Positions 8,801-15,388 of a stretch of DNA of 64,000 bases are shown here, one piece after another (position 1 is the first letter of the stretch; every line of letters begins with the position of its first letter). Origin of the DNA: CSP1-5 sp964558395 (GTDB lineage: Bacteria > Methylomirabilota > Methylomirabilia > Methylomirabilales > CSP1-5); assembly GCA_964558395.1 (NCBI GenBank), contig CAZLDS010000011.1, forward strand, positions 1 to 64,000, given 5' to 3'. A program made the position numbers and the translations under genes. The notes under the pieces are model-generated. The model was given only the letters and a program-made list of their open reading frames with translations. It did not search any database and was not told the origin of the DNA.

Positions 8801-9021
8801 CGTTCGAGGTTATTGAGGGCCATATCAGGATCGGGGATATTTGCCAGGGTCTCGAGGAGACCGGGAACGAGACTGACCAAGGCCTTGCGGTGCAATGGCC
8901 GTTCACTCAGAGCCTCAAGGTTCTTCATGGCCCTGGTCAGGTCGGTACAGCCGATCTGTCTGAGGCGTTCTGGAAGCTCGGGAAAATCAGCAAGGAAGCC
9001 GTGAGGGGGCGAGGCGGCCAT
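5869..9021 (-). CDS. glnE: glutamine synthetase adenylyltransferase / deadenylase
   Basis: 1050 aa. Adds AMP to, and removes it from, a tyrosine of glutamine synthetase in response to PII state. The protein is two-fold: each half has a nucleotidyltransferase core, KLGGEELNYSSDIDILF at about residues 235-251 and KLGGAELNYSSDLDIAF near residue 768, each followed by helical regulatory segments. The start chosen is the ATG four bases after the PII stop, with AGGTGAGG before it; a longer frame running back through the PII gene is a shadow. It is translationally linked to the upstream PII gene and its likely substrate is the glnA product in this window. Confidence 0.95.
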   Translation of the reverse strand: MAASPPHGFLADFPELPERLRQIGCTDLTRAMKNLEALSERPLHRKALVSLVPGLLETLANIPDPDMALNNLERFAGVVINPGFLFTLLRDHRKSLDLLLTIFGSSQYLSDVLIRYPQLFEWLLEPGVLRWPVRKVDLARALAATTDRATGVERKWEALRRFKMREILRIGLQDLLGNQDLAGITQELSQLADVTLQKAYEVSHADLTQRFGTPQVVGATGEARECHFCVIGMGKLGGEELNYSSDIDILFVYEAEGETTGVPSPSRSRDARISNHQYFAKLAETIVKAIGTVTRDGSVFRVDTRLRPGGSQGNLCLSLRSYEIYYESWGQTWERQALIKARPVAGDEALGRKFLEMITPFVYRKYMDQTAIQEVRAMKERIDRSLKHERKLHRDVKRGYGGIREIEFTVQAFQLLHAGRDPWIRGANTLRTLHRLAARRYLSDADCEALVRAYVFLRTVEHRLQILHNLQTHTLPEGERQLFHLARRSGYRPQVSPDPVEQFLKDYRAHTDAVRRVYDAFFTPAEVPAPSVEQDEITLFFEGAISASEIRDRLREIGFEDLERAYRNFQLLRDGPPFAHYSNAGRWALAHAAPHLMKALRETPDPDMALNHFERQVATVGAQGVFLSILAEQPETLSFLFRLFGMSDFLARTLIQHPELVDLLLGPAGLSRRRSRAEMIQELRAGLQAAPMGSGKLDVLRRFKKVEELRIGIWDVLGETDLTDTQAALTQLAEVCLTGALELAWEELGPRYGVMEPRGFAVLGLGKLGGAELNYSSDLDIAFVTEDEMGRMAVQPASPVEFFSKLADRVIKNLTVITREGSVYRVDSRLRPGGTKGPLAQSAAAFRDHFERWAEVWERQAYVKARVVAGDETLGQRVSELVQEFVYEQPLPEDLAQRIDAMRHRMEDERVKRGTDLHLKLGSGGIVEVEFTVQYLQLHHGKMRAALREANTLRALDALHRGGILSDEGHHALRDSYRFLRMVENRLRILADLSVNNVPKAPAKLEKLARRLGYAREGDRPAHERFLQDFAAHTSRVHAVYEETFRRAEG

Positions 9022-9025
9022 GCCC

Positions 9026-9388
9026 TCACCTGTGATCAGTCGGAGACTTCTTGACGACGCGTACCCCACGTTCTGCCGTCCGGATCCGCACTGCATCCTC
9101 AACCGGGTAGACAAAGATCTTTCCGTCCCCGATCTGCCCGGTCCGGGCAGCCCCCTGCAGCGTCTCGACGACCTCGGGGACATCGGCATCGTCCACCACG
9201 ATCTCAATCCGGATCTTGGGAATATAGCCCACGACGTACTCCGCACCCCGGTAAAGCTCGGAATGCCCCTTCTGCCGACCGTGCCCCCGCACCTCGCTCA
9301 CGGTCATCCCCTCGATCCCGATCGCGGTGAGGGCGTCTCTCACCTCGTCCAACTTCAGAGGTTTGATGATCGCGTCCACCTTTTTCAT
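9026..9388 (-). CDS. glnB: nitrogen regulatory protein PII (glnE-linked copy)
   Basis: 120 aa trimeric signal protein that reads 2-oxoglutarate and ATP/ADP. It carries the T-loop GRQKGHSELYRGAEY with the uridylylated tyrosine (Tyr51 equivalent) and the second signature TGQIGDGKIFV. The start MKKVDAIIKPLKL is the family start; upstream in-frame residues are discarded. Placement four bases ahead of glnE argues that this PII controls the adenylyltransferase. A second PII gene precedes glnA. Confidence 0.95.
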   Translation of the reverse strand: MKKVDAIIKPLKLDEVRDALTAIGIEGMTVSEVRGHGRQKGHSELYRGAEYVVGYIPKIRIEIVVDDADVPEVVETLQGAARTGQIGDGKIFVYPVEDAVRIRTAERGVRVVKKSPTDHR

Positions 9389-9435
9389 AGCGTATGCGTA
9401 ACATACCTGAGACCGATTGTAAAGGAGCGCGTCGA

Positions 9436-9452
9436 TTGGCACGCTCCTTGCC
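9436..9452 (+). promoter_or_regulatory. sigma-54 (RpoN) promoter of the PilZ gene
   Basis: TTGGCACGCTCCTTGC matches the -24/-12 consensus with the obligatory GG-N10-GC spacing (GG at 9438, GC at 9450). The predicted start is about 9463, 23 bases before the PilZ gene. An 8-base inverted repeat (AAGGAGCG at 9422, CGCTCCTT at 9442) overlaps the promoter. Confidence 0.8.
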
Positions 9453-9485
9453 CCATATATCCATACACTCGGCAGGAGGTGACGC

Positions 9486-10187
9486 ATGACGCTCCACACA
9501 CAGGGTGACGCCGACCCATGTTTTGAGGCCTACCTCCCTATTCAGTGTACAACTTCTGGCGCGGGCCGCCCCAAAGGACTCGTCGGAAAGACCCGGTCCG
9601 TAAGCCCCGAGGGGCTCGAAATCCTGCTCCCGGAAAACCTCCCGATCGGAACACCGGTTTTGATCCAGATCGACGAGGGAGAGCCCCTGCGGGCCCATGT
9701 CGTTTGGGCCGAGCGCGGCACATCGACCGCCGTGGGGACGGTGGTGCCTCATGGACTGACCTTCCAGCAGCCGGTCGATCCATACATCGTCCGCCAATGG
9801 GTATATCGCGCCGAACGGCAGTCCCATGAGAGGGCCCCAGTCCAATTCCCCGTGGAATACATCCAGGCGGGGACGGGAGGCCACGGGACGTGTCTGAACC
9901 TGAGCCGAGGGGGAATGTTCATATCGACTCCCCAGCCAGCCCCGCCGGGGTCGCAGGTCGCCCTGACGTTCAACCTGCCAAACCTGTCCCATACCTTTTC
10001 CGTTCTCGCTCGAGTGGTGTGGATGCGAAAGGAAGAGACGGAGCCACGTGCCGCCGAAGGCATGGGTGTTGAGTTCCTCGACCCCAAGCCGTCACAGACG
10101 GCTCTCATTGGGACCGTCGTCGATCGGTTTTCCGGCCAGACACTTCTTTCATCGGATTATTCCTCATTCAGCCGCCCGCCTCGGTAG
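9486..10187 (+). CDS. tandem PilZ-domain protein (cyclic-di-GMP effector)
   Basis: 233 aa. The C-terminal PilZ domain (about residues 110-205) has the c-di-GMP motif pair: arginines in RQSHERAPV and NLSRGG (138-143). Residues 34-95 look like a degenerate first PilZ copy (TRSVSPEGLEILLPE, then a VVW strand) lacking the Asn/Asp of the motif. No enzymatic domain is attached, so it is probably an adaptor for motility, exopolysaccharide or secretion. The start has AGGAGG upstream, and a sigma-54 promoter drives it divergently from the PII-glnE genes. Confidence 0.87.
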   Translation: MTLHTQGDADPCFEAYLPIQCTTSGAGRPKGLVGKTRSVSPEGLEILLPENLPIGTPVLIQIDEGEPLRAHVVWAERGTSTAVGTVVPHGLTFQQPVDPYIVRQWVYRAERQSHERAPVQFPVEYIQAGTGGHGTCLNLSRGGMFISTPQPAPPGSQVALTFNLPNLSHTFSVLARVVWMRKEETEPRAAEGMGVEFLDPKPSQTALIGTVVDRFSGQTLLSSDYSSFSRPPR

Positions 10188-10191
10188 TCAG

Positions 10192-10220
10192 GTCAAAATG
10201 TCATACCAATTGTCAAAATG
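10192..10220. repeat. direct repeat GTCAAAATG x2, possible regulator site
   Basis: GTCAAAATG occurs at 10192 and 10212, a period of 20 bases (two helical turns), 39 bases before the -35 of the SDR promoter. The spacing suits an activator or repressor binding on one DNA face. Confidence 0.4.
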
Positions 10221-10258
10221 ACCCGGAACCGCCTTGCCAGACGACAAAAAACGGCCCA

Positions 10259-10287
10259 TTGGCAACACCAAAGAAACCCGGTATAGT
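10259..10287 (+). promoter_or_regulatory. sigma-70 promoter for the SDR gene
   Basis: TTGGCA, 17 bases, TATAGT (5/6 and 5/6). The predicted start near 10294 gives a leader of about 185 bases that contains the inverted GTTCACGG/GTGAACCG repeats. Confidence 0.65.
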
Positions 10288-10305
10288 ACACGTGTGTCAC
10301 ACGGT

Positions 10306-10450
10306 GTTCACGGTTCACTGTTCACAGATGGCCGATGATAGGTATTCGGTCTTGGGTGTTAGGGGTTGCGCTTTGAAGATTTCGGAATTCAAATCTCAGA
10401 TTTGATACCGAGAACCCAACAACCAATACCCTAGACCGTGAACCGTGAAC
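10306..10450. repeat. long-range inverted repeat of the GTGAACC family
   Basis: GTTCACGGTTCAC at 10306-10318 is the exact reverse complement of GTGAACCGTGAAC at 10438-10450. The 119 bases between are AT-richer and contain shorter inverted pieces (AAATCTCAGATTT). The same unit appears at 58561-58580 before another dehydrogenase gene. It would fold into a large hairpin in the SDR leader. Confidence 0.55.
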
Positions 10451-10479
10451 GAACCGAGGGTCGTCCGGAGGGGCGAATC

Positions 10480-11187
10480 GTGTCGCTACAAGGAAAGGTG
10501 GCGGTGATCACGGGCAGCACGCGCGGCATTGGTCGCGCCATCGCCGAGGCATTGATCGATCAGGGGGTTTCGGTCGTCATTTGTTCTCGTCGCCAGCGGG
10601 ATGTGGATCGAATGGTGACGGAGTGCCGCCGGCGAAGAAAGGGAAAGGTTGCGGGTATTGCCTGCAATGTCGGGGAGTATCGGCAGGTGCAGCAGTTGAT
10701 CCGCTTGGCCGTTCGAGAGTTCGAAGGGCTCGATTTCCTGATCAATAACGCTGGGGTCGGCCATAGCGCATCCGTCGCTGATATGAAACCCGACGAGTGG
10801 GAAGAGATCATCGCGACCAATCTGACCGGCGTCTTTTATTGCTGTCACGAAGCCATTCCGCATATGCGTATACGGGGAGGCGGCTACATCATCAATATCG
10901 GCTCTCTCGCCGGCGCGCACGCACATCCGAAGATGGCCGCCTACAACGCGTCGAAGTTCGGCCTCCTCGGTTTCAGTGAAGCGCTGTTTCAAGAGATTCG
11001 CCACGATAACATCCGGGTGAGCCACATCATGCCCGGGAGTGTCGAGACGGACTTTTCGAGTGGGAGAAAGGGATGGGCCATTCTCCCTGAGCACATCGCG
11101 GATACGGTGATCACGCTGCTGAAGTTCCCCCCGCGAACGATGGTCACGCGAATCGAGATGCGACCGGCGAGGCCTCGTCGGGAGTGA
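10480..11187 (+). CDS. short-chain dehydrogenase/reductase
   Basis: 235 aa NAD(P)-dependent SDR of the FabG-like classical type: cofactor loop TGSTRGIG near residue 10, NNAG near 87, and a catalytic Ser with a YNASK motif near 153-157. The substrate cannot be read from sequence. The start chosen is GTG with GGAGGGG seven bases upstream. The frame stays open to 10438, but those extra codons are the intergenic GTGAACC repeat. A sigma-70 promoter is present upstream. The gene stands alone between the PilZ gene and a hypothetical gene. Confidence 0.88.
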   Translation: MSLQGKVAVITGSTRGIGRAIAEALIDQGVSVVICSRRQRDVDRMVTECRRRRKGKVAGIACNVGEYRQVQQLIRLAVREFEGLDFLINNAGVGHSASVADMKPDEWEEIIATNLTGVFYCCHEAIPHMRIRGGGYIINIGSLAGAHAHPKMAAYNASKFGLLGFSEALFQEIRHDNIRVSHIMPGSVETDFSSGRKGWAILPEHIADTVITLLKFPPRTMVTRIEMRPARPRRE

Positions 11188-11237
11188 GTATGACGGACAA
11201 CGCAAACCCCATGGAGCAATGACGCCTTAGCCACCTC

Positions 11238-11879
11238 ATGGTTTTCCTGGAACAGGTGAGTCCTGACCTCGTCGTCGCCTGCTGGCTCAAAGCAGAACTC
11301 TTATCCCCCCGGTTTCGTCCCCGCGTCGAGAAGGCCCTCAAACACGTCCGTCTTCTCCCGCGTGCAATTGAGAGGCCGAATCTCACCAGCCGCAGGGAAA
11401 ATCTCTTGCGCCAGCAGGCGTTACACCTTTACCGCACAGACACGTGGGGAATTCTTCCCGAACGTGTGCATTGGTGGCGAGCGGCGATCACTCCCCAAGA
11501 ATTTCGACAACTGCGGGTCATCAACTATCCGACCTGGACCCTTCTCTCCCGCGACACCGGGCGCTTGTCAGTGGCGGCGGCGGTCGTGGCCCGCGAAACC
11601 GTCCCCCCCAAGGCAAAGGGCCGCTGGGCGAACGAGGCCGGTGCGGTGATCACCCATGTCCGAGAGCTCCGAGACCGGTTGAAAGGCACCGAGATCCAAT
11701 CCCAACTCATCCTGATCGGGCATTCCGGCAGGAAGACCTGCACGATCCTTGAAGGAAACAAAAGGGCAACGGCCTTTTACATCCGGTGTTTTCTCACCAA
11801 CACCGAGGCCTTTCCCCCATCCATGCGTGTCTTCGTCGGCCTCACCGCCCGGTCATTCTCCCGCCTCCGCACTGCGTGA
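11238..11879 (+). CDS. hypothetical protein with a ParB/sulfiredoxin-like motif
   Basis: 213 aa, basic, no signal peptide or membrane segment. The only family hint is ILEGNKRATAFY near residue 173, which resembles the nucleotide-binding loop of ParB/Srx-like domains (usually DGxHR). The ATG lacks a clear Shine-Dalgarno, so the start is uncertain. It converges with the HEAT/TPR gene, 15 bases away. Confidence 0.55.
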   Translation: MVFLEQVSPDLVVACWLKAELLSPRFRPRVEKALKHVRLLPRAIERPNLTSRRENLLRQQALHLYRTDTWGILPERVHWWRAAITPQEFRQLRVINYPTWTLLSRDTGRLSVAAAVVARETVPPKAKGRWANEAGAVITHVRELRDRLKGTEIQSQLILIGHSGRKTCTILEGNKRATAFYIRCFLTNTEAFPPSMRVFVGLTARSFSRLRTA

Positions 11880-11894
11880 CTTTACCTATTTTCT

Positions 11895-12473
11895 TTAATC
11901 GGATCCGTTGCCGCCACCTCGAAGGGAACGCTCAACGGCGGTCAAGTTCTCGGCCACCTCCGGCATGTTTGGGTTGATTGCTAAGGCATTCCGAAACGCA
12001 TCGCGCGCCTTGTGAAGCCGTCCCAACGCCAGGTAACATAGCCCTTCTCCGCTCAACGCCCCGAAGTGATACGGATTCCTGGAGACCGTGGCTTGACAGT
12101 CGGCGATGGCCTGTGCATATTCCCCCATCAGGTAGTACGCGGTCGCCCGCTTGTTGTATCCTTCGGCAAGACCAGGAGCTCGTTCAATAACACGCGTGAA
12201 CGTCGCAACGGCGTCCGTCCAGGCTTTCCGCTCCATGGCTTGGATCCCTTCCTGCAGCAAGGCGTCCACCGAGGCGTCGCCGGACCGACACCAGACTTGC
12301 CACAAGGAATGCTCGGCAATGGTTCGCACTCCCCAGTCCTCATCTTGCAGGGCCGCAACGAGTGGCTCCACAGCCTGAGCGCCGCCGACCGCGCCAAGAA
12401 GGTCAGCAGCCTGACGACGTGTGACTTCATCCCCGTCCTGTAATCGTTTGATCGCGTCTTCTTCACGCATCAC
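11895..12473 (-). CDS. HEAT-repeat plus TPR protein
   Basis: 192 aa. Residues 1-62 hold two HEAT/PBS-lyase-type helical repeats (DEVTRRQAADLLGAVG, DEDWGVRTIAEHSLW). Residues 70-185 hold about three tetratricopeptide repeats (for example AYYLMGEYAQAIADCQ). No enzyme motif is present; a protein-interaction scaffold is likely. It lies on the same strand as the HAD gene and glnA but is separated from the HAD gene by 113 bases of repeat-like spacer. Confidence 0.8.
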   Translation of the reverse strand: MMREEDAIKRLQDGDEVTRRQAADLLGAVGGAQAVEPLVAALQDEDWGVRTIAEHSLWQVWCRSGDASVDALLQEGIQAMERKAWTDAVATFTRVIERAPGLAEGYNKRATAYYLMGEYAQAIADCQATVSRNPYHFGALSGEGLCYLALGRLHKARDAFRNALAINPNMPEVAENLTAVERSLRGGGNGSD

Positions 12474-12497
12474 AACGACTCGGCACAGCAGTCAGCA

Positions 12498-12530
12498 GCC
12501 AGCTGTCCCCAGTCCGCAATCTTGAAGCCA
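12498..12530. repeat. dispersed intergenic repeat, copy A
   Basis: GCCAGCTGTCC followed by a C/G-rich GTC and a TTGAAGC block recurs at 25709-25750. Both copies fill spacers between minus-strand genes. The match is imperfect outside the core. Confidence 0.35.
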
Positions 12531-12586
12531 TCAGTAGTCGACAATCAGCCAGGACCTGTTTTCCTTACTGCCGACGAACAGCCGTT

Positions 12587-13258
12587 CTAGCCATGGCGGA
12601 CGCGCAAGGACAGGTGGGCCACGTGCCGGTATACCTCATGAGCTCCGGAGGCTTTTAGGGCTGCCTCCGGAAACACGTGAGCGACGCCAATGCTATAGAA
12701 CCCAAGCCGTACGGCCGTGGCCACATCTTCGGGGTTGCTGGCGAGCACGAAGCTCTGGGCCGCAAAGACGTCGAGCGGCAGTCCTATCGCCTCCGCACAG
12801 AGCGCAATCCGTTCGGGTGTCTGCAAAGCCTGGTCGGTGCCAATGAGATGACCAAAGAAAATCCGCAGCCCTGCCTCTTCCATCTTGCCATTGGCGATCC
12901 CGGACTCTGTCTCGGAGAGGGCAAACAGTTGTGCCTCCCGGGCAACGAGAATCCCCAACAGCTCTCCTGCCCCCTCAGAAACCACCGGCCGTGATGCCGC
13001 CACAGACGCTCGAAATTCGGCGACCGCCTCGGCTGCCTCTTTGGGTGGACGACCATGCTGCGCGAGGAGGCGGTCAAATTTCTCTTCTAGGGGGAGTCCC
13101 TCATGCGCCTGGTAGAACCGGAGGGCCTCTTTCGATGAGATACCGTACCCTCCCTGCAGAAACCGACCGAACTCCCGTCGGTAAAGGATCCCGGCGTTGA
13201 AGATTACTCCTTCGAGATCGATGAGCCCAAACCGAAAATCGAGGATTCGCGTTCCCAT
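12587..13258 (-). CDS. HAD-superfamily hydrolase-like protein
   Basis: 223 aa with the HAD fold layout: motif I DLEGVIF near residue 14, a cap region, a motif II-like FALSETES, and a late ASNPEDVATAVRLGF that matches the motif IV region. In active HAD phosphatases motif I is DxD; here the second Asp is Glu, so the general acid is altered and activity may be reduced or different. The substrate is unknown. It sits downstream of glnA on the same strand, beyond the glnA terminator. Confidence 0.7.
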   Translation of the reverse strand: MGTRILDFRFGLIDLEGVIFNAGILYRREFGRFLQGGYGISSKEALRFYQAHEGLPLEEKFDRLLAQHGRPPKEAAEAVAEFRASVAASRPVVSEGAGELLGILVAREAQLFALSETESGIANGKMEEAGLRIFFGHLIGTDQALQTPERIALCAEAIGLPLDVFAAQSFVLASNPEDVATAVRLGFYSIGVAHVFPEAALKASGAHEVYRHVAHLSLRVRHG

Positions 13259-13327
13259 GCTTCACACACTATCTGGGAGCCCCAGAGGAGGTCAACTCTC
13301 TTTCTGGCCATGATGGAAATGGGATTC

Positions 13328-13361
13328 AAAAAGTGAAGGGCCCCGCAAACTGTGGGGCCCT
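13328..13361 (-). terminator. intrinsic terminator of glnB-glnA
   Basis: On the minus strand, 20 bases after the glnA stop, AGGGCCCC and GGGGCCCT form a perfect 8-base stem with a 9-base loop, followed five bases later by a run of five Ts. Confidence 0.8.
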
Positions 13362-13380
13362 CGGAGGCGATGGCAACGGG

Positions 13381-14793
13381 CTAGAGATCGAAATACAAGA
13401 CGAATTCGTACGGGTGGGGCCGGAGCCGAACCGGATCCACTTCCTTCGTTCGCTTGTACCAAATCCAGGTCTCGATGACGTCCTCGGTGAAGACGTCTCC
13501 CTTCAGGAGGAATTCGTGATCTTGCTCAAGAGCGTCGAGGGCCTCGCCCAAGGATCCAGGGACCGCCGGCACCGTAGCCAGCTCCTCCGGCGGCAACTCG
13601 TAGATGTCTTTGTCGAGCGGGGACCCGGGATCAATCTTGTTCATTATCCCGTCGAGTCCGGCCATGAGCATTGCGGCAAAGGCGAAGTAGCCATTGCACG
13701 TATTATCGGGGAATCGCACTTCGATGCGCTTCGCCTTCGGACTCGGACTGTACATCGGGATCCGGATGCCCGCCGACCGGTTCCGGCTCGAATATGCCAG
13801 ATTCACGGGTGCCTCGTAGCCCGGGACCAGCCGCTTATACGAGTTAGTCGTCGGGGCCACGAACGCGCACAGGGCGGCTGCATGGTGCAGGATTCCCCCG
13901 ATATAGAACAGCGCCAGGTCGGAGAGACCGGCATAACCGTGGCCCGCAAAGAGGGGTTGACCCCCCTTCCAGAGGCTCTGGTGGACGTGCATGCCGGATC
14001 CGTTGTCGCCGAAGATCGGCTTCGGCATAAAGGTCACGGTCTTGCCGTGCCTCCAGGCGACATTTTTGATGACGTACTTGTACATCATGAGATTGTCGGC
14101 CATCTGGGTGAGGGGAGCATACCGCATGTCGATCTCTGCCTGCCCTCCCGAGGCGACTTCATGGTGCTGGGCTTCCACTTTGATCCCCATCTGCTCCAAC
14201 ACAAGCACCATCTCGGTTCGGAGATCCATGTAGTGGTCGGTCGGGGCAACAGGGAAGTATCCCTCCTTGTAGCGGGACTTGTAGCCGAGGTTGGGTTGTT
14301 CCGCCTTCCCCATGTTCCACTGGCCTTCCACAGAGTCCACGTAGTGATAGCCACACTGCGGCTGAAAGTCGAACCGGACATCGTCAAAGATGAAGAACTC
14401 CGCCTCTGGCCCGAAGTACGCCGTATCGGCAATTCCAGTTGCCCTGAGGTATGCTTCGGATTTTTGGGCGACGGTTCGAGGGTCCCGCGTGTATTGCTCC
14501 CGGGTGATCGGGTCCAGGATGTTGCAGACGAGGCTGAGAGTAGGGAACTGGGTAAAGGGGTCCATCGCTGCCGTCTCCGGATCCGGGAGGACGACCATGT
14601 CACTCGCATGGATGGCTTGCCAGCCGCGGATGCTGGACCCATCAAACCCGACCCCCTCCTCAAAGAGGTTCTCGTCTAGGTGGTGGATGGGGACAGTAAA
14701 GTGTTGCCACATGCCTGGAAAATCCATGAATTTCAGATCCACCATTCTGGCCCCATTGTCTCGGCCAAATTTGATGACCTCTTTCGCTGTCAT
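13381..14793 (-). CDS. glnA: glutamine synthetase, type I
   Basis: 470 aa. Makes glutamine from glutamate, ammonia and ATP as a dodecamer. Conserved pieces in order: FDGSSIRGW, EAEFFIFDD, HHEVASGGQAEIDM, NGSGMHVHQS, the APTTNSYKRLVPGYEAP flap, NRSAGIRIP, and the adenylylation tyrosine in DKDIYELPPEE, the target of GlnE. The start is ATG with AGGAGGTGA just upstream; a GTG two codons earlier is also in frame. It is in an operon behind the second PII gene, with a sigma-54 promoter before that gene and a terminator after this one. Confidence 0.97.
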   Translation of the reverse strand: MTAKEVIKFGRDNGARMVDLKFMDFPGMWQHFTVPIHHLDENLFEEGVGFDGSSIRGWQAIHASDMVVLPDPETAAMDPFTQFPTLSLVCNILDPITREQYTRDPRTVAQKSEAYLRATGIADTAYFGPEAEFFIFDDVRFDFQPQCGYHYVDSVEGQWNMGKAEQPNLGYKSRYKEGYFPVAPTDHYMDLRTEMVLVLEQMGIKVEAQHHEVASGGQAEIDMRYAPLTQMADNLMMYKYVIKNVAWRHGKTVTFMPKPIFGDNGSGMHVHQSLWKGGQPLFAGHGYAGLSDLALFYIGGILHHAAALCAFVAPTTNSYKRLVPGYEAPVNLAYSSRNRSAGIRIPMYSPSPKAKRIEVRFPDNTCNGYFAFAAMLMAGLDGIMNKIDPGSPLDKDIYELPPEELATVPAVPGSLGEALDALEQDHEFLLKGDVFTEDVIETWIWYKRTKEVDPVRLRPHPYEFVLYFDL

Positions 14794-14822
14794 CCTCACC
14801 TCCTGCGATACCTCCGTGGATG

Positions 14823-14840
14823 TCGAATTTCGAAATTCGA
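14823..14840. promoter_or_regulatory. 18-bp perfect palindrome between glnB and glnA
   Basis: TCGAATTTCGAAATTCGA is a perfect palindrome lying 7 bases after the PII stop and about 30 bases before the glnA start. It could be an RNA hairpin that tunes PII and GlnA levels, or a protein-binding site. Confidence 0.45.
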
Positions 14841-14847
14841 ATTTGCA

Positions 14848-15186
14848 CTAGAGTGCTTCTTCTCCTCGTTCCCCCGTCCGAATTCGCACGGCTTCATGGC
14901 ACGAGACGACAAAGATCTTTCCGTCGCCGATCCGCCCCGTTTTCGCCGCCGCCTGGATTGTGTCCACCACCTGGTCGGACTTCGCATCTGCAACGACGAC
15001 CTCAACCTTCACCTTGGGAAGAAAGTCTATGGTATATTCCGCCCCCCGGTAGAGCTCGGTGTGGCCCTTTTGTCGACCGAACCCTTTCACTTCACTAATC
15101 GTCAGTCCCTGAACGCCGATCTCCGCCAGGGCGTTCTTCACCTCGTCCAGCTTAAACGGCTTGATGATCGCTTCGATCTTCTTCAT
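14848..15186 (-). CDS. glnB: nitrogen regulatory protein PII (glnA-linked copy)
   Basis: 112 aa, close to the canonical GlnB length. The T-loop is GRQKGHTELYRGAEY, with the Tyr51 equivalent intact, and the B/C-loop signature is TGRIGDGKIFV. It differs from the glnE-linked copy at many positions, so it is a paralogue and not a recent duplicate. First gene of a two-gene operon with glnA. A sigma-54 promoter about 80 bases upstream indicates induction under nitrogen limitation through NtrC (not in the window). Confidence 0.95.
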   Translation of the reverse strand: MKKIEAIIKPFKLDEVKNALAEIGVQGLTISEVKGFGRQKGHTELYRGAEYTIDFLPKVKVEVVVADAKSDQVVDTIQAAAKTGRIGDGKIFVVSCHEAVRIRTGERGEEAL

Positions 15187-15276
15187 CGTCCACTCCCCAA
15201 TCTTTTGAAATCGGACTGCCGTCGACAGACAGAGGACCTCTTCCCCTTCGCGGCTTCAACCGCCGCCCCGCACTGG

Positions 15277-15292
15277 AGCAAACCCTATGCCA
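15277..15292 (-). promoter_or_regulatory. sigma-54 (RpoN) promoter of glnB-glnA
   Basis: On the minus strand TGGCATAGGGTTTGCT matches the -24/-12 consensus with correct GG-N10-GC spacing; only the last base of TGGCAC differs. The predicted start is near 15266. No clear NtrC enhancer palindrome was found upstream by eye. Confidence 0.75.
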
Positions 15293-15388
15293 TCATTCTC
15301 CGTGCCTCCCAACCTACGGAAGTTCATAAGATTACGGCACGAAGCACCTTTCCGACCCTTGCTCTCACCTCCTCTGCATGCCCACCAA

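Noticed and set aside
13333..14679. 448-residue plus-strand ORF opposite glnA
   Set aside because: Mirror frame of a certain glutamine synthetase; no family features.
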